From Escallonia rubra (taxonomy: Eukaryota > Streptophyta > Magnoliopsida > Escalloniales > Escalloniaceae), in assembly GCA_033065855.1 (NCBI GenBank), contig JAVXUO010001788.1, positions 62,001 through 126,000 of the forward strand: a DNA stretch of 64,000 nt, read 5' to 3'. Below, in pieces: positions 24,351 through 33,999 of the stretch (its first letter is position 1; every line of letters begins with the position of its first letter). The notes beneath the pieces are model-generated. The model did no database searches. It worked only from the letters and a program-made list of their open reading frames with translations, and was not told where the DNA came from. The translations under genes and the position numbers were made by a program.

Positions 24351-24523
24351 TGGGCTAGTTAGTTTGTGTCCATATATCTCACACACCGGCCCACACGCTC
24401 CAAAGTAACTATAAATATTCGAAAGAACCGCTCAGCCCGGTTAGGGTTTTTGTCGCAAGGTTTCTGCCACCTCTTTTGCCTCGCTACTTCTCTCTTCTTC
24501 ACAGCCTTTGCCAAGGTTAAACC
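24351..24523 (+). promoter_or_regulatory. Ribosomal-protein-type promoter and 5' leader of RPS11
   Basis: Upstream of the RPS11 start lie TGGGCT at 24351-24356 and GGCCCA at 24388-24393 (site II type, TGGGCY in either orientation). A possible TATA box, TATAAATA, is at 24410-24417, and TAGGGTTT at 24442-24449 is a telo box in reverse orientation. Site II elements plus a telo box just upstream of or within the leader are characteristic of plant ribosomal protein genes and coordinate their expression in dividing cells. The leader downstream is pyrimidine-rich, as expected for translationally co-regulated messages. The start site is probably near 24440-24450. Confidence 0.75.
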
Positions 24524-27500
24524 ATGGCAGAACAGGTCTGAATTCACTTCTCTGCTCATTACTTCGGCCAAATGTACTTGCCTGTTTCTCTACGTATGGA
24601 TCTTACTGTCGTGTTTTTCTGTTCCCCCAGACGGAGAAGGCTTTTCTGAAGCAACCCAAAGTGTTCCTATGGTAAAGATTCTGAACCGAAACAAAAATTT
24701 AAAAAGTCTGGGTTCATGTGTCGGCCATTTGTAATGCGATAGCAACACCTGTTGTTCGTATCGCCAGTGTGGGGATACAACTGCTGATGCACTGGGTACA
24801 ACCCCTAAGCAGCAGTACCACCCAAAACACAAGAATTTCGATTTGGGTTCATATTTAGGACGTTAACAATGCCATGCAAGTATATTTTATGATGCCAGAG
24901 CGTTGTACAACTGTTGATGCACTTGGTACAACCCCCTTAAGCAATAGATTATTTGCTGTAGCAAAACTCGAAATCGAAAAATGCCGGACAAAGGTACAAC
25001 TGCTGATGAATAAGGTACAACCCTATGCAGCAGTACTTTGGCGCTATGCATAACCATATTGTATGGGCATGGCAAACTGTAAACCAGATCAATACCGAAT
25101 TATGCCTGTAGAACTGTTGATGCAGTAGGTACAAACCCAATAAGCAGCAGTAGTATTTGTACAGCAAAATTCTAAATGGAACAATGCCAGACAAAGGTAC
25201 AACTGTGCTGATGCATTTGGTACTGCTCTAAGCAGTACTTTGGCGTTATGGGTAACAATGTGGTATGGCCATGGCCCTTTGTTGTCCCAGATCAATACCG
25301 AATTATGCCTGTAAAACTGTTAATGCAATAGGTACAAACCTAAGCAGCAGTAATTTGTAGCTATGGTTTTCATTTATTCCATGTTCTTGTCTTGTTTGTG
25401 AAATTTGGTAGTTCGAAGAAATCTGGGAAAGGGAAAAGGCCAGGGAAGGGTGGCACCCGCTTCTATAAGAACATTGGCCTTGGATTTAAGACTCCCAGAG
25501 AAGCCATTGAAGGTATTTGATTAATACTTTCTTGTGCAGATACATATTTGATGTATGCTCATGCATGCTTGGTGGTAAATTGGTTTATATGAGATAGCTG
25601 AGCCATATCATTCTGTTTATGATTGCGGTGTGTTAGTGCCTATGTGTGTTTGCCTATATGGTCTTAGATTGACTGGATTACTATGTGTCACCAATCAGGT
25701 GTAGGTAAAGCATCTCTAGGCCCCCTAGGGTACTTAATTTAGATGGAGCAATATGTTGGCACACTCTTTAGTCGAAACATTTTGTTCTTAAGTATGTTTT
25801 AGTCTTATCGTACTTGTTAACTGTCAAGTAAGGTCCAACCGCACAACACACGTAAAATATCGCACACGCATCACTTGTGTCCATGACCCTAGTCCTAGTG
25901 GCCTAGTTTCATATAGAAGTCATGAGATATTCCCTACTTGCACTGGCCCATGGTGGGTCAATGTTTGTAGAAAGTCCCCCCTTTGCATTGCCATTAGTGT
26001 TAATATGTAGAACTCCCATGTCACACTCACTGTGAAGGTTAAAAATTATACCATCAGGCTTTTAAGTAACTAAGTACATTTATAAATAGGATTGATCTTC
26101 ATTAGCAACATTATGTTACTAGTTTTGGCAGGAGGTCACAAGGGAATCTTAAAATTGAATTGTAGCTTTAGATAAGACGTATAACTTTTTTACCAATCCC
26201 CTTTTTGGCGTTACATTTTTAAGTTGCAAATGGTTGATGATTGGTATTAAGCAGTCTTTGAGGTTTATTGAGGATTTTGGTTTTGCTTGGGATTTTTGGA
26301 ACAGAAACTCTTCACTGGGTATTGTTGGAAGAAAGTGTTGCAAAGTTCTCTACTCGAATCCTTTCTTCAATTAAACTATGCGGTTGTTAGTGCAATCCTA
26401 CTACAAGATCTGGGATGCAACACCTTTCCTTTTGGTTCTTCTTCTTCTTCTTTTATTTTGATGAGTAATGTCATCATCACCGTCACCACTGTCATAACCT
26501 TGTCTCACTCTCTTGTGCCACAAGTCCAGCCCCAAAAGAAGCGAATTGGGGTTCCAACCCTACATAATCATCCCCAGACAAACTGTCTTCTTTGTTGCTG
26601 CGTGATCACCACTATAAAAAGTGCTATATGCGCCATTTCCATCTTTTCTTTCCTTGCTATCAAATGTTGCCCAGTATAATAAGCGTAAATAATTTTCCAT
26701 GTAGATTGTAGACTAATCACAAAAATGAATGGAAAAGTATGCCTTTCGAAATGTTTACCTATTAATTGGATTCACTTTGGTGCACTTAAGAATCCCCGTG
26801 CTTAGGTATTGAAAAAGTTCTCATCAAAAAGTGTCAGTACTTGAGTACATGCTTTCATCTGTTCAGGTGAAGGAAACTTTTTTCGTTCTTGTTCTCATCA
26901 TAAGAGCGACTATACCCTCGAAGTAAATTCAGTCTTTTTTTTCGTTTACAATTTAGACCGCTACATATTAAGTCGGTTTCACGATATCAGCGTTGTTGAA
27001 CTGAGCCTATGTAAGAAATGAGTTGCTGTTCAAGATGCGCATTGTTGGTCTGATCCCTTTATAATCTTTGGTATCAGGAACCTATATTGATAAGAAGTGC
27101 CCCTTCACCGGCAATGTTTCCATCAGAGGTCGCATTCTATCTGGCACATGCCATAGTGCCAAAATGATGAGGACCATAATTGTCCGAATTAACTATCTTC
27201 ACTACGTGAAGAAGTATCAAAGGCACGATATCTTACTGCCCTTAAGGGCTTAGTTTTCCTCTTTTTCTCCTTTGTGGATTAAGTTTTTCCTTTACCAATT
27301 GTTAGCGGCAAGAGTTCTATTTTAATTTTCCGTTTGTGTCTTCAGGTATGAGAAGAGGCATTCAAATATTGCTGCACATGTTTCCCCATGTTTCCGTGTG
27401 AAGGAAGGAGACCAATTAACTATTGGCCAGTGCAGGTTTGACCTTGTAGTAGAAAGGCCTTGTAATTCGATTGGTTGCTGATGACAGTGCGGCATTAACG

Positions 27501-27611
27501 TTTTGTTGCTCTATTTTCAGACCTTTGTCAAAGACTGTGCGGTTCAATGTGTTAAAAGTTATACCTGCTGGATCGGCTGGTGGTGGGAAGAAGGCTTTTA
27601 CAGCTACGTGA
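24524..27611 (+). CDS. RPS11: 40S ribosomal protein S11 (uS17 family)
   Basis: Spliced model, 159 aa: exons 24524-24535, 24631-24671, 25412-25512, 27078-27222, 27346-27435 and 27521-27611. The product is a small-subunit ribosomal protein binding 18S rRNA. The N-terminus [17 protein letters not shown], then [71 protein letters not shown] and [17 protein letters not shown] are family signatures, and length is normal. The four-codon first exon is confirmed by MAEQ fitting the family N-terminus. Two oddities: the exon 4/intron 4 border has no GT, so the only frame-keeping junction is a GC-AG intron starting GCACGA at 27223; and exon 4 reads [15 protein letters not shown], where the family, as I remember it, has RRNYLHF. 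It is either a functional copy with a GC intron or a copy beginning to decay. Confidence 0.9.
24776..25355. repeat. Six-copy dimeric tandem repeat in RPS11 intron 2
   Basis: A core of about 45 bp (TACAACTGCTGATGCAC, GGTACAACC, TAAGCAGCAGTA) recurs starting near 24776, 24905, 24994, 25108, 25196 and 25310. Spacing alternates about 89 and 114 bp after the first interval, so the basic repeat is a two-part unit of roughly 202 bp. The longer spacers share TTTGGCG(C/T)TATG, the AGATCAATACCGAATTATGCC block and GGCATGGC/GGCCATGGC. Cores 1 and 3 contain ACTGCTG and CAGCAGT as inverted arms, a small potential hairpin. It nearly fills the 740-bp intron. Confidence 0.85.
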
Positions 27612-27955
27612 GGGTCCTCTTCTGGTTTTGAGGCCTGATAGTCGTATAATTCTTAGGCATATAGTTAGATGAGTTCCAAGAGGGATGGCCCTCGTGATTT
27701 TGAGCAGTGTCCTAAATGAGGTTTATTTTTTTTTATTTTTTTTTGTGGAGTATTTAATTCCTTTCTTCAAACCCTCCGAAACTGGAGTTTTGCGGATACG
27801 TGGTGACCTTAGAGATGCGTTTTGATCGTTTTATCATCGACTTGACTAAAGTTTTGCCTGTGCATTATCGTTTGCCTTTTCCCACAGCTGCTATTGAGTG
27901 TGCATAGTTCTGTTTTGTCACTCCAACCTTCTAGCTACCATTTCTTTCATTAATA

Positions 27956-28137
27956 GACCTCTAAGTATGAGGTGTAGCGTAAAATTAACAGACGTATTGT
28001 CAAAGGCTATTTTAATTTGACCGTCATTTGCTGATGGAATTCAAGTTTTTTTTAATTTTTGGTATTGGGTGCCAAGTTTAAAACATGGGGTGCTGGGTGC
28101 AACTGACCTCTAAGTATGAGGTGTAGCGTAAAATTAA
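27956..28137. repeat. 33-bp direct repeat flanking a 116-bp segment
   Basis: GACCTCTAAGTATGAGGTGT plus the next 13 bases (AGCGTAAAATTAA) occurs identically at 27956-27988 and 28105-28137, 149 bp apart. The intervening 116 bp contains GGTGCTGGGTGC-like words but no inverted ends. This could be a partial tandem duplication or insertion-associated. Confidence 0.8.
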
Positions 28138-29062
28138 TCCGTTGGTTTGACGAAAGCAAAAACAAATAGGGTACACGTATAGCAAGTTGGATTAGCTCGT
28201 TTGCTAGTTTTACTTCTATATATGTTAGCACTTAGCACCTAAATTTGTTCGTCTTTGCTGCAATTTTGGAGGTCATAAAAATTAGTACTACTACATGTAA
28301 CAGAATGACTCGACATACTTTGGCGTGCTTGTGGGGCGAGTGTCTAACAGAGTTGGAGAGGCTCACACACTTCACCCGAGATTTCGCACCCTCTATGTAT
28401 CCGAAGTCTTTTTGTTGCAACCAATCATACATCTTTGAAGTGAGGGAGGCAATGCACCACTTTAATCTGATTTGTGGCTTGTACAGTTGAAGCTTTACCA
28501 TTTACCAAGAGCAAGCATCTCTTTCTTGTTGCTATTTGCATATAAAATTTCAACGTCTTCTTTTTGGTGAAAGGGAAAGGGAAAGGAAAAAAAATCTTAT
28601 CCTTGCCACGTGACTCGAAAAGAGACAGCTCGTGTCACTTTCTTGCAATTATCTTTGAAAACTGCACAAAACTTAGCGTGGAAGATCTGTGGCCCAATTA
28701 TTAGCAATGGAAACTAGTCCACCTTGATGGAGGACTACATATAGTGGGTTACTTTTTACATAAAGTAGCAACGGAGACGTGTGGGTGCATCTTTTGATTC
28801 ATCGCGTCGGACAAGAAAAGACGAGAAAATAAATATATTTTAATTATAAAAGTGTGAATGAGTGTAAAATTATTATTTTTTTGAACAAAATTATTTTTTA
28901 AACTTTTATTAAAGCCCGCATTATCTTGGGTGTTGACTTCAATTTACTGATGGTATGACTCTTGAAATACTTTTTATTTCTTAATTCATTGCCTAATGTT
29001 AGATGCATAGTTCCTTTGAAATATGTCTCTGTCCTAATTATTTATCTCGATATTTATGTCTA

Positions 29063-29215
29063 TCCGTTCATCTAAATCTATCCATCCTCATTTAAATCTA
29101 AATCAATACCAAGGTCTAATTTACCGAACTTAATTCACCGTTCATCTAAATCTTTCTATCCTCATTTATATCTATATCACTACCATGGTCTAATTCACCG
29201 AACTTAAGCACTCCC
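29063..29215. repeat. Two-copy tandem repeat, ~80-bp unit
   Basis: CCGTTCATCTAAATCT, ATCCTCATTTA, ATCACTACCA/ATCAATACCA and GGTCTAATTCACCGAACTTAA occur in the same order in two adjacent blocks, with modest divergence. No coding content. Confidence 0.75.
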
Positions 29216-30744
29216 TAAGTAAATATAAAATGTTCCTCGAGTCCCATTGATTCAAACAGAAATACATTTATTAATTATAAAATGTCAATGAATAGTTTTA
29301 TTTCTTTGTTTAATATGCGATTACTTTATGTAACCCTTCGTATAATGTCTCTCGCCGCTATATATAACATCAACACGTATGATATTGTTATCAAAAGGCA
29401 AATGTTTATTTTTAAGTCTTTTGACTTCCTACATTTATTGACAATATAAGGTAAATGATTATTTTTATTTTTTTGATTAATTGAGGCTTATTATATGTAA
29501 CCTTTCATATATGTCTCTTACCGTGATAAAAATATTTTTTATATTACTAATAAGGACAAATGTTTATTTTTAAGTCTTTTGACATGCTTTCTCCGCTATT
29601 TCTTTGCCTCATTTGGTCTGTCCTTTATCTGAGACACCTTTGAGTTTTATTTTCTTTTAAGGCAGATAGAGTTCTAAGTATATGTCTGCATACATACATA
29701 ATACCAGATGCATGCATGCATCATAATACAAAAAAGACATAAATATAGCGGTTGCTATTTGGATAAAACTTGTTACAATATAACTTGAATATGTCCTTAT
29801 AATGATGTTGATCTATGTCACACTTTCATCCTATCGAGAAAGGCACAACCTTAAATGTAAAATATGTATACTTATATTAGCGTTCATTAACTTTTAGGTA
29901 AAAGGAAAAGAAAAAAGAAAAAGACGAAGAGGGGCGATCTAATGCATAAGTTGACGTTAAGAAGAACCATTAAAAAATTTCTCATTTGACGACATATAAC
30001 ATATGAAGCTTACTTGCAATACAGTTCTTAAAGGTGTGACTGGTGGTATGAACTAAAACTGGTAATGCAGATAATTGATAAATACATATTTCTACTTTCG
30101 ACCAGTAAAAATATCCACATCTGAGGCTTAGTTAAGGTTACGTGCGTAGTGAAAACTACTTTCCACATAGATTTTTTGGAAATAAGTTTAGCAAATGTAG
30201 TTTTTGAAAATAAGTTTAACCAATGTAGCTAAAGACCAGACTGTTATGTTTTAAAGGCTTTTTTTTGGTGACAAAAGTACACTATACAGAGCCAAAGACT
30301 AATAACACATTTTCTACTAATGGTATTAATGACAAATTACAAAACTAAAGTTGTAGTTAATCATTTGCGTACCATATTATTCTTGCTCATTGACTAATTT
30401 ATAAGAGTAACAAAATCCGAATAGTTCAGGCCAGCGACGGTCGGCGAAGGAGATCGGTGGCGGCGATGGGTTCTGTGAACGTGGGTGCTGCTCCGACAGT
30501 AGGTGCTGTTGTGCTCCTATTCTCTGTTGGCCCGTCTTTTTTTTATCCAAGTGCCTCGGATAAAAATAATACACCCCCTGTTAAAGAATTATCCCACTCC
30601 AGTGAGATAAAACCAGTCTGTCAGATATGATTATATATGTCCTATCTAAAGCTCTTATCCAGGGAGCGGTCACAATTATTGTATCTCTTCTAACACTTCT
30701 TTTATATATTAAAATTTATTTTATCCATCGATAAGGTGGCATTA

Positions 30745-32065
30745 TTGATGAACTTGCGTGCACCATAATAAATTCATAATCTTTAATGTTTTTTCTATTA
30801 ACTTTGGCCTGTAGGAGAAGACCTTTAAGCAAGTCTTCCATCCGGACCATCACCCATGAGTTAGGAGAAGAGTGCAGTAGTTGGCAAATTTGGGTGGTTG
30901 GGAAAACTTTCAGCTACTACAACACTTTGTTTAAGTTTGTTTCATATAACAACCAATTTGATGTTCATATGAAGCGTGTGAACCAAAGAATGGATCCTCG
31001 CCAGAAAAGAATGCTATAAATGTGATGATTTCTTGGTGGACATGTGAAACATGCCTCTTGAAAGCAGAACGATCGTACAAAGCATTAAACGATAAGGAAA
31101 GTTTTTGGCTGCTATCCGAATTGTAGGAAGATACCTACAATCCTTCATATAACAATAATTAATTATCGTTAAATATATGTAGTGACTTTTATATAGTGAC
31201 GCTAAAAAAATGTTGCTCAGAATTGTCTCTAAAAATGTTTTAAGAAAGTTACTAAATATATTTAGCGACCATGTGGTTGTAGGTATCTTCTTACAACTAC
31301 AGTAAATCAAAAAGTTTTTAATTTCAAACGATAAAATTTGGACATTGATGTTTGAGTTTTATTTTAGTTATTTGAGCTCTATTGTTGTTATATATCAACA
31401 CTTCTAAGGCGTCAGTGTTGAAAGTGGAGCTCAAAAGGTGAAAAGTAGAATTCAAATATCACTTTCCTTCGCTCGTTTAAGTTTAATATACAAAATGACC
31501 ACAATGACCCCATCTTTTAAGCAATCCCAATTGGGGAAACATGGAACTCAAATATTATTTTCCTTTACTCGTATAAGTTTAAAATACAAATTGACCAAAA
31601 AAGACATCCTCTTTTAAGCAACCCTTTTCACTATTTGAGTTCCACTTTCAACGCTAAAACCTTAAAAATGTCGTTATAAAGTTGTTTTTGTCATAAAAGT
31701 ATAGCTCAAATAACCAAAGTGAAACTCAAATATCCATATCTAAATCTTATTGTTTAATATTGGGTAGGATTATTCTACTTCATAGGCATGTTTCATATGT
31801 CTACAAAGAAAACATCACATTTATAGCATTCTTTAATTCCGAGGATCAATTCTTTGGTTCACACGCTTCATCTAACATCAAATTGGTTGTCATGAAACCA
31901 ACTAAAACATATATATTATATACTAATAATAATAATAATGTTATAATAGATGAGAGTCTTACTGACCACCCAAATTTCTCAACCACTGCCCTCTGTCTAA
32001 CACATGGGGGGGGGGGGGGGGGGGGGAGGTTACGGTCAAAGTTAATAGAAAATTTGTGTGCAAGC
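30745..32065. mobile_element. Large imperfect inverted repeat (foldback-type element)
   Basis: The left arm (about 30745-31095 and 31335-31440) and right arm (about 31620-32065) are inverted copies. Shared words on the left strand include TTCTATTAACTTTG, GCAAATTTGGGTGG/GAGAAATTTGGGTGG, ACAACCAATTTGATGTT, GAAGCGTGTGAACCAAAGAA, AGAATGCTATAAATGTGATG, GAAACATGCC, TTTGAGTTT, TTATTTGAGCT and GTTGAAAGTGGA. The arms could pair over about 400 bp with a loop of about 180 bp. The left arm is interrupted by a small MITE (31096-31325) absent from the right arm. The right arm holds a 20-G run (about 32007-32026) where the left differs. Exact element ends and target duplication were not resolved. Confidence 0.75.
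31096..31325. mobile_element. MITE with 9-bp target duplication inside the inverted repeat
   Basis: The 230-bp element is flanked by AAACGATAA at 31087-31095 and 31326-31334. Its ends are imperfect inverted repeats meeting strongly at GTAGGAAGATACCTACAA on the left and TTGTAGGTATCTTCTTACAA on the right, with GTGACGCT/AGCGACC words in the centre. It is missing from the opposite arm of the surrounding inverted repeat, so its insertion point is confirmed by the empty site there. A 9-bp duplication suggests a Mutator-type MITE. Confidence 0.75.
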
Positions 32066-32841
32066 TAATATGTGATACTATTTTATTGTTAAACAGAAAA
32101 GAATGTTAATATATAAAAATATGTTAAAAGAAATCTAGTAATCTTGAATTCGATCGAATTATGGCATGACTGCAAAATCCTCCATCAAATAAAATCAATA
32201 AAACAATTCCTTCTCGATTTATGACATATACTTGAGCTATTCCACAAAGAACGTCTTACGTATAATTTCAACGCATGCCAGTGGTTACAGAAATGGACTT
32301 CACGATTTTCTTAGCTTAATGAAATGGTGCAATTGTGACATAATATGTAGATTTAGAAATATTTTTTACTGCTTTAATAAAAGTTATTGTGCTTAGAACA
32401 ATAAATATATGAATGTTCCTTGAATGTAATGATACCAAAATGGAAAAAGACATTTTGAGGGTAATTTCAATTAGTAAAATCTTGAAGAAATATCTCCTTG
32501 GTCGTTGCTCCGAGTGTTCTTAAGACACGAACAAGGATTAAAATACGTGCCTAATATCCTCCCTCTACACTGGCCTTAATTATTTGCTTTCGACTCGGTC
32601 AAGAATGTAATCTGAAACCATGCTCAAGGTAGAGGATTATAGCGATGAAAGAGATGCAACTGATGAATGAGGATGAAGTCATGGTTAAGGAGAAATTAGA
32701 AAAAAGACATGAATTTTATATCAGCAGTGTCTATCCGTCGTTAACCCTCTTAAAAAATGCATATGTTTGCTAATTTTGTGAATACATATTTAAAGTGCTA
32801 ATACAGCCCTTACATAGTATATATATAGTACATACATTATA

Positions 32842-33207
32842 CTCCATCTGTCTCACATAATTTGATTAGCTTTCTTTTTTGCATCGTCCCATGAAAACTG
32901 CTTATGTCCAAATTAAGAAAGATTTTGTAAGTACTTTTATGTATTTATCCTTTTTCTATTTTTATTCTATTTCTCTCTCCACATTTAAAATCTCCATCAA
33001 CTCATTTTCTCTCTCATATCCCACTTTCTAGCTTACACCTTTTTATTCATTTTTCTCTCTCCATATTTAACAATCCACTAACCATTTTCTCTCTCTTGAC
33101 TCACTTTTTCGCTTTCTTCTCTCTAAATGGTAGAATGAGAAATACATAATATATCATTAAAATCTTTAATCTACATGTAAAAAAAATTGATCGTGGGACG
33201 GAGAGAG
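32842..33207. mobile_element. Stowaway-type MITE
   Basis: The left end after the TA target is CTCCATCTGTCTCACATAAT. The right end is TCGTGGGACGGAGAGAG, followed by TA. These match the CTCCCTCCGTCCC terminal motif of plant Stowaway (Tc1/mariner-type) MITEs with a TA duplication (32840-32841 and 33208-33209). The interior is AT-rich with repeated TCTCTCTCC and ACTTTCT words and no gene. Confidence 0.85.
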
Positions 33208-33218
33208 TATATCTTATA

Positions 33219-33421
33219 CTCCCTCTGTCTCAAAATAATTGATCATAATTTCTTTTTATGTTGTCCCAAAAAAATTCATCGCTTTCTTCTATTTTCTTTT
33301 TCCTGACTCACTTCCTTTCCCCCCTCTCTCTTAAATAGAATGAAAAATACACAATATATGACATGTATCCGTAATATGCATGCCAAGTCAAAATGGAGCA
33401 ATTTTTTTGAGACAGAGGGAG
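33219..33421. mobile_element. Second Stowaway-type MITE
   Basis: The element begins CTCCCTCTGTCTCAAAATAA after TA (33217-33218) and ends TTTTTTTGAGACAGAGGGAG before TA (33422-33423). The ends are near-perfect inverted repeats. It lies only 10 bp from the preceding MITE, consistent with serial insertion. The left end here is closer to the consensus than that of its neighbour. Confidence 0.9.
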
Positions 33422-33479
33422 TATACTTTTCAAACTCTAAATTTAAAATTAAGGTCTTTCCCATTCCTCTTTCCTCTCT

Positions 33480-33960
33480 GATACCATCTAACCACCACTA
33501 CTAAATGACACCCCACTCGAAGCGGAAGGACGGTGGAGGATGATGGCGTGCAAGGATGGTGATCGACGGTGGCTGGTGTTAATAAAGTGCGTGACCATAA
33601 CCACCAACACCTACAATGGGGTAGGGAAGAGGAGTGGAAGTGCTTGAGGGAAATGGAGGATTGTGGCGTTGGCTATGATGTGGAGGGGGTGGTGGCAACA
33701 ACCGACCTAGTCGCTCAATTGGCGTCGCCTTTGCCAATCCAACCACCAGCGGCCCTGTGCGCCATTTGCGGATGATTTTTAGTTGTGGTTGCGGGATATG
33801 ACATTAGTGGGGGATGTGGTGGTTTTTGTGATTTGCGATGGAGGGGAAATGTGACTGTGGTGGTTAGTTTGTGATGCAGGCGGTTGTCTTGTTGCTTGGT
33901 GGGCCGGTGGTGGTGGGTGCTACTTGGTGGCCAATGGTTCTCGACGTAGAGCTCCATCAA
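33480..33960. other. GGTGGT-rich low-complexity stretch
   Basis: This stretch is rich in GGTGG, GGAGG and complementary CCACC words. Open frames on both strands are compositional (proline/histidine on one strand, glycine/valine on the other). It may be the captured interior of an older element; no ends were found. Confidence 0.45.
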
Positions 33961-33999
33961 CCAAAAAAAAAACCTGGAAACTAAAAAATTAATCATATT

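Larger units (their letters stand above)
27612..30740. other. Gene-free stretch downstream of RPS11
   Basis: The first few hundred bases are presumably the RPS11 3' untranslated region and terminator. Beyond that the DNA is AT-rich and without recognisable genes. It contains a 33-bp direct repeat (27956 and 28105), a tandem duplication at 29063-29215 and a looser one at 29330-29600, where words such as TTTTTAAGTCTTTTGAC and TATGTAACC recur. Confidence 0.5.

Noticed and set aside
24776..25355. Cluster of box C/D snoRNAs in the RPS11 intron
   Set aside because: TGATGA/TGATGC resembles a C box and ribosomal protein introns often host snoRNAs, but no D box (CTGA) is placed at a fitting distance and the repeat is present in six diverged copies. 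A snoRNA covariance search would settle it.
24776..25355. CRISPR-like spacing of repeats
   Set aside because: Repeats are imperfect, spacers are similar to each other, and the DNA is a eukaryotic intron.
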